Shown in pieces: positions 1-8,600 of a DNA stretch of 33,256 bases. Every line of letters begins with the position of its first letter. Position 1 is the first letter of the stretch. Source of the stretch: Candidatus Atribacteria bacterium (GTDB lineage Bacteria > Atribacterota > Phoenicimicrobiia > Phoenicimicrobiales > Phoenicimicrobiaceae); NCBI GenBank assembly GCA_003513845.1, contig DOTB01000061.1, positions 1 to 33,256 of the forward strand, written 5' to 3'. The translations under genes and the position numbers were made by a program. The notes beneath the pieces were generated by a model. The model ran no database searches. It was not told the DNA's origin and worked only from the letters and a program-made list of their open reading frames with translations.

Positions 1-5
1 CTTTT

Positions 6-33
6 ATCTTAATACTCGAGATATGCTTAAGAT
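6..33. repeat. Inverted repeat upstream of mntP
   Basis: ATCTTAA at 6-12 is repeated inverted as TTAAGAT at 27-33, a 7-bp perfect stem around a 14-base loop. It lies 28 bases before the mntP start and could be an operator or leader hairpin. Some mntP genes elsewhere follow a manganese-sensing yybP-ykoY riboswitch, but too little upstream sequence is present to judge that here. Confidence 0.35.
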
Positions 34-60
34 AATAACAAATAATGGAGAATATTAGAG

Positions 61-621
61 ATGTCTTTTTTATCGACAATTTTACTGGCTTTTGGGTTGG
101 CTATGGATGCTTTTGCAGTTTCCATCACTGGTGGTATTGTCTCAGCCACTGTTAGTATTTCTTTTTCCTTGAAGATTGCTCTTTTTTTTGCTGGTTTTCA
201 GATGCTTATGCCCTGGATTGGCTGGTGGTTAGGTCAAAATATTGCTAGATATATATCAAGCTATGACCATTGGGTGGCCTTTCTGCTCTTATTTATGATA
301 GGAGGGAAGATGATTTATGAATCTTTTCAAAATAAAGAGAAAAACCAATCTATCGATTTCAATAACACATTGGTCTTATTTTTTTTAGCAATTGCCACTA
401 GTATTGATGCTCTGATTGCTGGGGTAAGCCTATCTCTTATAAAGTTGGATATTACTCAGGTAATAATTACTATTGGCATAATTACTTTGCTGCTATCTCT
501 GATAGGGGTTAGCATAGGGAAAGTATTGGGTTATTTGATGAAGAGGTATGCTGAGCTGGCTGGTGGTATCATTTTAATTTTAATTGGTTTTCAGATATTA
601 GTAGGACATATTAGTGCATAG
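61..621 (+). CDS. mntP: Putative manganese efflux pump MntP
   Basis: This is an inner-membrane exporter expected to remove excess Mn2+ from the cell. The 186-residue product has the usual MntP length and is almost wholly hydrophobic, with about six membrane segments arranged as two related halves. Each half carries the family's intramembrane aspartate: D16 in GLAMDAFAVS and D116 in ATSIDALIAG, close to the positions I recall for the E. coli protein (D16 and D118). The ATG at 61 is preceded by GGAG about ten bases upstream. The gene stands alone: the next intact plus-strand gene is almost 2 kb away and hairpins follow the stop codon. The family call is firm; the metal specificity is inferred from the family. 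Confidence 0.93.
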   Translation: MSFLSTILLAFGLAMDAFAVSITGGIVSATVSISFSLKIALFFAGFQMLMPWIGWWLGQNIARYISSYDHWVAFLLLFMIGGKMIYESFQNKEKNQSIDFNNTLVLFFLAIATSIDALIAGVSLSLIKLDITQVIITIGIITLLLSLIGVSIGKVLGYLMKRYAELAGGIILILIGFQILVGHISA

Positions 622-640
622 CATATTTCATCAAGATAAT

Positions 641-686
641 CAGGGGACTCCGCCCCCCCCTGAACCCCGACATTTAAAAATGTTTT
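641..686 (+). terminator. Two hairpins after mntP, possible terminator
   Basis: CAGGGG (641-646) pairs with CCCCTG (657-662), and a second small hairpin ACATTT/AAATGT (670-683) is followed by TTT. The first stem has no T-run. The G/C-rich CAGGGG-ACTCCGCC-CCCCTG form resembles dispersed intergenic palindromes more than a classical terminator. Together they may end mntP transcription. Confidence 0.4.
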
Positions 687-844
687 CAGTCATTGGTTCT
701 CAGTATTTTTTGAAATCCCGATACTATAAAAAACCTTTTTTAAATAAGGAACAAAGAACAATGTATTCTAAGTAGATTTTAAGAAGAGAAAAAAAGAATT
801 GTCTAATTAAATTACCCTGAAATTAAATTTTATTGTATAAAAAT

Positions 845-1519
845 ATGGTGTTTTTATCCGGTCCCAAGCAAAGCTGAAAAACAACCTTAGCAAAGATAAT
901 TGCCAGAGATTTTAGTAACCAAGTTTACTTCAATTGGGATGATATTCGTAGCAAGAGAGAGTTGATTCAGGATTCTTACTTTTTTGAGAGAGTTAATCGG
1001 ATAGATGAATCGATCCCGTTAGTAATTTTTGACGAAATTCATAAATACAGAAATTGGAAAAATTATCTCAAAGGAGTTTATGACAGATTCGCCGAAGAAT
1101 ATAAGATTCTTGTTACTGGTAGCGGTAGATTAGATTTGTATCAAAAAGGAGAAGATTCTCTGGCTGGCAGATATATGAAATTTCACCTAATGCCTTTTAC
1201 CTATTCAGAATTGACGAACCACCACTACTCGGTATCTTATTTTCTTAATCATCCTTTTCGTTTTCAAGAGGATAATCAAACGGACTACGGTTTATGGGAT
1301 GATCTTTTTGAGCTTAGTGGGTTTCCTGAACCGTTTTTGAAAGGGGAAAAGGATTTTTACCGATTATGGTCAAATAATTATCAGCACCAGTTAATTCGGG
1401 AGGATATCCGAGATTTAACCCAAATCAAAAAGTTTGATTCCCTGGAAATCTTATATTCTCTCTTACCACTAAAGGTGAGGGTGAATTTAGGGCTTTTCAA
1501 GGGGAAGAATTTCAATTGA
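845..1519 (+). pseudogene. Broken AAA_14/DUF4143-type ATPase
   Basis: Reading from the ATG at 845, the frame gives MVFLSGPKQS, a stop (TGA, 875-877), then KTTLAKIIARDF and stays open to 1519. The stop sits exactly where the conserved glycine of a Walker A motif (GPKQSGKTT) should be, so one GGA-to-TGA change explains it. Downstream are the Walker B-like VIFDEIHKYRNW and LVTGSGRLDLYQ, typical of the AAA_14 ATPase family whose members carry a C-terminal DUF4143 domain. Most of that domain is missing: similarity fades after LYSLLPLKV. The N-terminus is also short, with an in-frame stop at 824-826. A rescue start at TTG 962 would lack the P-loop and could not bind ATP normally. Members are stand-alone ATPases of unclear function, common in anaerobes and archaea. 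Confidence 0.75.
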
Positions 1520-1773
1520 GTATCTTGATAATTTCTTTGTAAAATCTTGATAGTGTAAAACTTTGAACAAAGGACAAAAATGAGTTTTGTTGATTATTTA
1601 AAAAAAATGTGTTGAATTCTTGGAAAAAGTGCCTGACCATAGGATTTTATTTGGTATAGGGGAATTGATGAGTGAAAAACTAAAAGTTTTGGGCTAAATC
1701 TAAATTGAAGCAAGATACAATGTTTTTACTCAAGTTAATGATAGATAATGAAAAAGATAGAAGATGATAGAAC

Positions 1774-1800
1774 TTGTCAAGGGGACGGTTCCTTTGACAA
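1774..1800. repeat. REP-like palindrome with GGGGACGGTTCC core
   Basis: TTGTCAA (1774-1780) and its exact reverse complement TTGACAA (1794-1800) flank the core GGGGACGGTTCCT. I have seen this type of sequence as dispersed intergenic copies in many bacterial genomes, often where REP-associated (IS200-like) tyrosine transposases occur. No transposase is present nearby, and only one copy is seen in this window. Confidence 0.45.
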
Positions 1801-1932
1801 TATTTATTGCCCCAGAAACGCACGGAAAGTGCCTTTACCCGCTTTCGCGAGTACAAGTTTTAGCGTTTAAATTTTCGAAAAATTGGGCAATTAACTACCC
1901 TGTTTTTGGGCTATTTTGCTCCCTAAAAATCT

Positions 1933-2084
1933 TAAAACCCTTATAAAAAGCCACTTTCAGTACTTAAGAGTGTAAAAAAATTGGTTAAAAAAGAGCAATT
2001 TTCGAGGGTGATTATATAGCTCGGGTAAAAATAATGCAAATACAATCGTTTGCATTACATTTCTCCTCTAAAACCCTTATAAAA
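1933..2084. repeat. Pair of direct repeats TAAAACCCTTATAAAA
   Basis: The 16-base sequence TAAAACCCTTATAAAA occurs exactly at 1933-1948 and 2069-2084. In both copies it is followed, six bases later, by TTTCAG, so the repeat unit is about 28 bases with a variable middle. The spacing of 136 bases and the lack of further copies rule out a CRISPR array. It may be a dispersed repeat or an integration/excision site. Confidence 0.5.
2032..2057. repeat. Perfect 9-bp inverted repeat
   Basis: TAATGCAAA (2032-2040) and TTTGCATTA (2049-2057) form a perfect inverted repeat with an 8-base spacer (TACAATCG). There is no following T-run, and the symmetry suits a dimeric repressor operator as well as a hairpin. 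It lies about 370 bases before the helicase gene. Confidence 0.5.
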
Positions 2085-2165
2085 TAAGGATTTCAGACTT
2101 GCTGTTTTTTTATAAATTTTATTCCTACAAGAAAGTAGATTATCTAAAAACTATTTCTTAAAAAA

Positions 2166-2195
2166 GCAGGATTTCCCACAATTTTTGTCGAATTA
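2166..2195 (+). promoter_or_regulatory. Sigma-H-like promoter motif
   Basis: GCAGGATTT, 12 bases, then GTCGAATTA fits the Bacillus sigma-H consensus RNAGGAWWW-N11/12-RNNGAATWW at every defined position. If used, transcription would start about 200 bases before the helicase gene. Whether this organism has a sigma-H-type factor cannot be seen, and AT-rich DNA can mimic parts of the motif. Confidence 0.35.
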
Positions 2196-2286
2196 ATAAT
2201 GAACAGTAAAAGAGTATTAGAAATAACTAAAAAATCAATTTTTCACTTTTTAAAATAATTGTTACCATATAGTAGTCAAAACAGTG

Positions 2287-2295
2287 TGATATAAT
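2287..2295 (+). promoter_or_regulatory. Extended -10 promoter element before the defence operon
   Basis: TGATATAAT is a perfect extended -10 (TGnTATAAT). No good -35 hexamer is found 16-18 bases upstream; TTGTTA at 2259-2264 is too far away. A transcript starting near 2302 would have a leader of about 120 bases before the helicase start. Confidence 0.45.
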
Positions 2296-2422
2296 AAAAC
2301 AAAATATTTAAATCTTGAATAATTCTTTTTGCATTTGCACTTATTTACACATCTTGGTTAATATAATTTCTTAATAATAATTATTTATCTATTTTTTTGA
2401 TCAGTTAAGGAGAATGACCAAA

Positions 2423-5400
2423 ATGCAAGCACAATCAAACTTTCAAGATTTGACTTTTATAACTAATGAAAATAATCAAAGCCTTGCGGATAGATTTAAA
2501 ACTCTTATTAAAGATACCCGATTTTTTGATGTATTAGTTGGTTATTTTTATACCAGCGGTTTTTACGAGATTTATAAATCTCTCGAGAAAACAGAGAAAA
2601 TTAGGATTCTTGTTGGAATAAATACCAATATTTCTGATCTTTCTAACTTTTCTACCCCCACCGCCTCACTCCCTAACGAAAATCCAACTAATTCCTCACA
2701 AGAACAATCTTTACAGTCTTTGCAATCTCTACAATTTTCCCACTCAGAAACAAAAAAGCAATTCTCCGAAGAAGTCACCAATGAAATGGAAAATTCTCCA
2801 GATAGCAAAGAAGTAGAAGAAGGAGTTAATATCTTTTTAGAATGGCTGAAAAGCGGAAAATTAGAAATTAAGGCATATCCAGCAGCAAATATTCATGCCA
2901 AACTCTATATTATGACTTTTTTGGAAAGTGATCGTGATATAGGTAGAGTAATTACTGGCTCCAGCAATTTTACCAAATCTGGTCTCCTTGATAATTTTGA
3001 ATTTAATGTAGAACTAAAGAATAGAACCGATTACGAATTTGCCCTTGCTAAATTTAATGAGTTATGGGAAGATGCTGTTGACTTAAAAGAAAAATATCGA
3101 GAGACCATTCAAACAAAAACCTGGCTAAAAAATAATATTACTCCCTATGAATTGTATTTAAAATTTTTATATGAATATTTTCAAGACGATCTTAAACAAA
3201 CAGAAGAAATATTTTACCAATATGTGCCCAAAGATTTTATGAAACTCGAATATCAGGAACAGGCAGTTTTAAATGCCAAAAAAATCCTTCAGGAGTACGG
3301 CGGCGTTTTTCTCTCTGATGTAGTAGGTCTCGGTAAGACCTATATATCTGCCCTCTTAGCCCAGCAATTAGATGGCCGTCACTTAGTTATAGCCCCTCCT
3401 ATGCTTTTAGATAAAGATAGTCCCGGTTCCTGGCCCAATGTTTTCTCTGATTTTAAAGAATCAGCAGATTTTGAATCATTAGGCAAATTAGACAAATTAC
3501 TCAAACGAGATATTACTAAATATAAAAATATCTTTATTGATGAAGCGCACCGTTTTCGCTCTGAAACCAATGTTACTTATGAAATGCTGGCTCGGATTTG
3601 TCGAGGTAAAAGAGTGATCTTAGTAACTGCTACCCCTTACAACAATTATCCTAAAGATATCTTAAGCCAGATAAAATTATTCCAAAATTCTAAAAAAAGC
3701 AATATTCCCAATCTACCCAATTTAGAGAATTTTTTCTCTAAATTAGAAAAAAGATTAAAACACTTAGATCGAAAACGAAATTATTCAGAATACATTAAAA
3801 CTGTAAAGCAAAATTCCCGAGAGATTAGAGAAGAAGTTTTAAAATATCTGATGATACGTCGAACTAGAACAGAAGTAATTAAATATTTTACTCGAGAATT
3901 AGAAAAACACCAATTAAAATTTCCTGAGGTTGCCAATCCTGAGCCGATATTTTATCAACTAAATGATCAAGAGGACAAGATTTTTACCAAGACTATTAAA
4001 ATGATTACTCTCGATTTTAACTATAGCCGTTATACTCCTCTTCTTTATTATCGGGGAGAAATTACTCAACCGGAAGAATTGGCTCAAAAGAATATGAGAA
4101 AATTTATGAAAATTCTCTTAGTAAAAAGACTGGAGAGCAGTTTTTACGCCTTCCGGCAAAGCATCAATCGTTTTATTTATTCTTACAAGAAATTCTTAGA
4201 AGAATTTGATAAAGGAAATGTATATGTTAGTAAAAAATATATTAATAAAATATTTGAACTTCTGGAAAATGATAATGATGAAGCAATCCAAAAATTAATT
4301 GAAGAAGATAAAGCGGAAAAATATTCATCCAAAGATTTTGACCCAAAATATAGAGAGCTCTTAGAAAAAGATTTAAAAACTTTAAGAGAAATTCAAAAAA
4401 TATGGAGCACAGTAAACCGTGACCCTAAATTACTCCAATTTATAGATATCCTTTCTTACCATCCTATTCTAAAGAAAAATAAATTAATAGTGTTTACTGA
4501 ATCCAAAGAAACTGCAGATTATCTATATGAAAAGCTATCAAAGTATAAATATAAAGTAATTGAATATACTGGAACTTCAAGTGAGGTTAACCGAAGAAAA
4601 GTAATTGAAAATTTCGATCCTAAGTCTCATATTTCTCGGGATGATTATCGGATATTAATTTCCACCGAAGTCTTATCAGAAGGCGTAAATCTTCACAAAT
4701 CTAATGTAGTCATTAATTACGATATACCCTGGAATCCAACCCGTATGATGCAAAGAGCAGGGAGAATCAATAGAGTAGATGCTAAATTTGATAAAATATA
4801 TACCTTTAATTTTTTCCCCAGTAAACAATCCAACGACCTGATTAAATTAAAAGAAACAGCAGAGGCTAAAATAAATGCTTTTATAACTTTATTAGGTAAT
4901 GATGCTCGACTGCTTACCGAAAACGAAGAAATAGAATCTCACGAATTATTTAACCGCTTAACTTCTAAAAAAACTATTACCGGAGAAGATGAAGAAGAGG
5001 AAAGTGCTTTAAAATATTTAAAAATTATTAAAGATATACGGGATGATAATCCCGATTTATTTTCCAGAATTAAGTCCTTGCCCAAGAAGGCAAGAACAGC
5101 CAGAATATATAAACAAAAAACTAATAAACTTTTAACTTATTTTCGCAAAGGAAAACTTCAAAAATTTTTTATCACCAGTGAAAAGCAAGAACCTCAAGAA
5201 TTAGATTTCATAACAACCGCTAAAATTTTAGAAGTAAAAGAAGATACTAAACGAGAGAAGATGGTTTCCAACTTCTATGATTTGTTAGACAAAAACAAAG
5301 AAGCTTTCAAATTTACCACCCAAGAAGAAGCGTCAGAAATAAAACTAACCGGAGGCAGAGATTCATCTACTCAAGTTTTGAAAATATTAAAAGCTCTTTC

Positions 5401-5674
5401 TAAAGATACCAGAAAATTTACTGAAGAGCAAGAAGATTACTTAAAAATAGTAATGCAGAAGATTACAGAAGGAGCTCTACCCAAACAGACCACCAAAACA
5501 CTCCTCAAAGAATTAAATAGTGAGTTAAAAAAGACCATAAATCCTTTGAGAATACTGGCAGTATTACAAAAAAATATTGCTCCGGAATTTCTACAAGAGC
5601 ATCTATCCGAAAGCGCTGCCCAAACTTCCGGTCCAAGAGAGGTAATTTTATCTGAATATTTAATAGGAGAATAA
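2423..5674 (+). CDS. PLD-like domain fused to superfamily 2 helicase
   Basis: The protein (1083 residues from this start) joins an N-terminal phospholipase D-like domain to a two-lobe SF2/SNF2-like helicase. The PLD half shows HAK at H158/K160 and GSSNFTKSG from about 179, a single HKD-type motif, so an active enzyme would need a dimer. Helicase motifs follow in order: GLGKT (302-306), DEAH (373-376), TATPYNN (about 405), IVFTES (about 690) and QRAGRINR (777-784). A low-complexity segment rich in S, Q and L lies near 90-120. I chose ATG 2423 because AAGGAG (2407-2412) is ten bases before it and only one base before the alternative ATG at 2414. The protein probably translocates on DNA. The next gene, a DNA methyltransferase, starts three bases after the stop, so both likely belong to one restriction or anti-phage system. 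Separate helicase and PLD proteins occur in DISARM; here they are fused. Confidence 0.85.
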   Translation: MQAQSNFQDLTFITNENNQSLADRFKTLIKDTRFFDVLVGYFYTSGFYEIYKSLEKTEKIRILVGINTNISDLSNFSTPTASLPNENPTNSSQEQSLQSLQSLQFSHSETKKQFSEEVTNEMENSPDSKEVEEGVNIFLEWLKSGKLEIKAYPAANIHAKLYIMTFLESDRDIGRVITGSSNFTKSGLLDNFEFNVELKNRTDYEFALAKFNELWEDAVDLKEKYRETIQTKTWLKNNITPYELYLKFLYEYFQDDLKQTEEIFYQYVPKDFMKLEYQEQAVLNAKKILQEYGGVFLSDVVGLGKTYISALLAQQLDGRHLVIAPPMLLDKDSPGSWPNVFSDFKESADFESLGKLDKLLKRDITKYKNIFIDEAHRFRSETNVTYEMLARICRGKRVILVTATPYNNYPKDILSQIKLFQNSKKSNIPNLPNLENFFSKLEKRLKHLDRKRNYSEYIKTVKQNSREIREEVLKYLMIRRTRTEVIKYFTRELEKHQLKFPEVANPEPIFYQLNDQEDKIFTKTIKMITLDFNYSRYTPLLYYRGEITQPEELAQKNMRKFMKILLVKRLESSFYAFRQSINRFIYSYKKFLEEFDKGNVYVSKKYINKIFELLENDNDEAIQKLIEEDKAEKYSSKDFDPKYRELLEKDLKTLREIQKIWSTVNRDPKLLQFIDILSYHPILKKNKLIVFTESKETADYLYEKLSKYKYKVIEYTGTSSEVNRRKVIENFDPKSHISRDDYRILISTEVLSEGVNLHKSNVVINYDIPWNPTRMMQRAGRINRVDAKFDKIYTFNFFPSKQSNDLIKLKETAEAKINAFITLLGNDARLLTENEEIESHELFNRLTSKKTITGEDEEEESALKYLKIIKDIRDDNPDLFSRIKSLPKKARTARIYKQKTNKLLTYFRKGKLQKFFITSEKQEPQELDFITTAKILEVKEDTKREKMVSNFYDLLDKNKEAFKFTTQEEASEIKLTGGRDSSTQVLKILKALSKDTRKFTEEQEDYLKIVMQKITEGALPKQTTKTLLKELNSELKKTINPLRILAVLQKNIAPEFLQEHLSESAAQTSGPREVILSEYLIGE

Positions 5675-5677
5675 ATT

Positions 5678-8600
5678 ATGGATAAAGAATTGGCCAGAAG
5701 GTTAATTAAAGATACATTTCAAAATCCTTTTGATAAAAATGGATTTATCTATTTCATTAAAAACTTACTTAATCAATATGATGAAACAAAATCATTTTAC
5801 CTGCAGGGATGTTATATACCAAAAGCTTTTAGAAATTTTATTAAAGTTTATGAAAGAATCGGCACTTATATTGATCCAGATGGAAAAAAGATTGATATCC
5901 TCATTGTATATTTGCAAAGAGAAACTATCCTTGAGCGAGCCCGAACCGCCCAGCGTAATTTTATAGCGCATTATTTAAAGGAACGGGGAGAAAAAGATGC
6001 CGGACTAATCGCTTTTGTATCTCCACAGGAAGAGGATTGGCGTTTTTCTTTTGTAAAGATGGAATACAAGTTTGAAAAAACTTCGGAAGGTTATGTTAAG
6101 GTAAAGGAAAAATTTACTCCAGCCCGCAGATATTCTTTTTTGGTAGGTAAAAATGAAAGTAGTCATACTGCTCAAAGTTGCTTAATACCTATTGTAAAAA
6201 ATGATACTTGTAATCCAAAACTATCTGAATTAGAAGAAGCATTTAGTATTGAAAAAGTTACCAAAGAGTTTTTTGAAAAATACCGCGAACTTTTCTTAAA
6301 AGTTAAAGATTCTCTCGATGAGATAGTAAAAAAAGATGGAGAGATCAGACAAGAATTCCAAGAAAAAGGAGTTAATGTTGTTGATTTTTCTAAAAAGCTT
6401 TTGGGTCAAATTGTATTTTTATATTTCTTGCAAAAGAAAGGATGGTTAGGAGTTAAAAAAGGGCAAAATTGGGGTTCGGGGTCAAAAAATTTTTTACGTG
6501 AGCTTTTTGAGAAAAAACATTGTGATTATAAAAACTTCTTCAATAATGTTTTAGAGCCACTCTTTTATGAAGCCTTAAGAAATGACCGTTCATACGATGA
6601 CCACTACTTTAGTTATTTCAACTGTAAAATTCCATTTTTAAATGGAGGATTATTTGATCCTATTAATGATTATGATTGGGCAAAAACAGACATACTTTTA
6701 CCCAATACTCTCTTTTCAAATCAAATTAAAACAAAAGAAGGTGATATTGGTACAGGTATTTTAGACTTCTTTGATCGTTACAATTTTACGGTTAAAGAAG
6801 ATGAGCCATTAGAAAAAGAGGTAGCAGTTGACCCCGAAATGCTCGGTAAAGTCTTTGAAAATCTTCTGGAAGTCAAAGACCGTAAATCTAAAGGGACTTA
6901 TTATACTCCACGAGAAATTGTGCATTATATGTGCCAGCAAAGCTTAATTAATTATTTATATACAGAAGTGAATGGTAAACAGAAAAGTAGAACTAAAGAA
7001 GAAAAAATTCAAATGAAACTTCTGGGCAAGACAGACCCAATACAGCAAAGTTTAATTATAGAAAAAGATTCCAATATAATTTCTAAAGAAGATATAGAAG
7101 AATTAATTAAATATGGTGAGAGTACAATAGAGAATGACAAACAGGTAGCAACTAAGGGAGAAGAAACCAAAACCTATTCTTTTAAACTCCCAGAAAATAT
7201 TCGTAAAAATGCTGAGATTATTGATAAGGCATTAGAAAATATTCGGGTGTGTGATCCTGCAGTGGGTTCTGGAGCTTTCCTTGTTGGTATGATGAATGAA
7301 ATTGTTCGTGCAAAGGATGCGCTGACTCCTCATTTAGCATTGCGAGAGAGTGAAGCAAACCTGCCCCTGCGAAAGCAGGGGAAACAATCTCGTACAATTT
7401 ATAACTTTAAACGACATGCTATTCAAAACTGTCTTTATGGAGTAGATATTGACCCAGGAGCGGTAGAGATTGCCAAACTCCGATTGTGGCTTTCTCTAAT
7501 TGTGGACGAAGAAGATATAAAAAAGATTAGGCCATTACCCAATTTAGATTATAAAATAATGCAAGGAAATAGCTTGATTTCTGAATTTATGGGAATTGAT
7601 TTAGATTTAGATAATGATAAACAGACAGATGAGACTACAAAATTATTTTCCACAGACGAGAGCAAAGAATATTATGAAATGTTGAAAGTCAAAAAGGATA
7701 AGCTTTTAAATCAGCCAAACACAAATGAGAAAAAAGCATTAAGAAAGGAAATTGAAGACCTTATTATTAATATATTTGAACTAAAATTACAAAAACAAAA
7801 ATCTGATTATTTTAAAAAATTAAGAGAGATTGAAGAAAAATATGAGCGACATCCAGTTAAAGAAGAAAGAAAAAAAGAGATAGAAAAAGAAAAAGACTTA
7901 CTTTATAGAAAAACTGGTTTCAATTTAGAAGAAGCCGAAAAACAATTAAGACAATATACCAGCAATCAGAAGGTTCGTCCATTTTTCCCCTGGAAATTAT
8001 ACTTTTCTGAAGTCTTTCAGGAAAAAGATGGATTTGATGTGGTAATTGCCAATCCACCATTTATAAGACAGGAAAAAATAAGAGACCTAAAAACGCTATT
8101 ACGAAAACAAGGTTATGAAGTTTATAATTCAACCTCAGACCTATATACTTATTTTTATGAAAGAAGTTATCATATTCTTAAACCAGAAGGTTTTTCCTGC
8201 TTTATATCCAGCAATAAATGGATGAGGGCAAAATACGGTGAAAAATTGCGCAGGTTCTTTAAAGAAAAAACTAAATTAAAGCAGATTATTGATTTTAATG
8301 GCTATAAAGTTTTTGACGCCACCGTGGACACGAATATACTACTTTTCCAGAAAACAGAACCATCAGGGAATACCGTCCATATTCTAAATATTCAACCGGA
8401 TTTTACTCCAGCAATAGATATTGCTGACTATTTCAATTCCAATAAATTAGAAATGAAACAATCAGATTTTGATAGTAGTTGTTTCACTTTTGGAGATGAA
8501 ACAGTAACGAATCTTAAAAAGAAGATAGAAGAAAAAGGCATACCGCTGAAAAATTGGGATGTAAAAATTAAATATGGAATTAAAACTGGTTTTAACGAAG

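Larger units (their letters stand above)
1520..2413. other. Non-coding stretch with several repeats
   Basis: I see no credible gene here. A short open stretch ending in LMSEKLKVLG-stop (about 1611-1697) has no recognisable family and may be a remnant. A 60-codon plus-strand frame at 1764-1946 overlaps palindromic DNA and looks spurious. What the stretch does hold is listed separately: a REP-like palindrome, a pair of 16-base direct repeats, a perfect 9-bp inverted repeat, and two promoter-like motifs before the defence operon. Confidence 0.6.

Noticed and set aside
1..60. A yybP-ykoY manganese riboswitch before mntP
   Set aside because: Only 60 upstream bases are available and they show just a small inverted repeat; the motif cannot be assessed.
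1764..1946. A 60-codon plus-strand open frame
   Set aside because: It runs through the REP-like palindrome and a direct repeat, has no recognisable motif and no clear ribosome site; probably non-coding.
1933..2084. Possible CRISPR repeats
   Set aside because: Only two copies of a 16-base repeat, 136 bases apart, with no regular spacers and no cas genes in the window.
5678..6300. A type IIG restriction nuclease domain at the methyltransferase N-terminus
   Set aside because: IDPDGKKIDILIVYLQ has aspartates but no following (D/E)xK lysine in register; not enough to claim nuclease activity.
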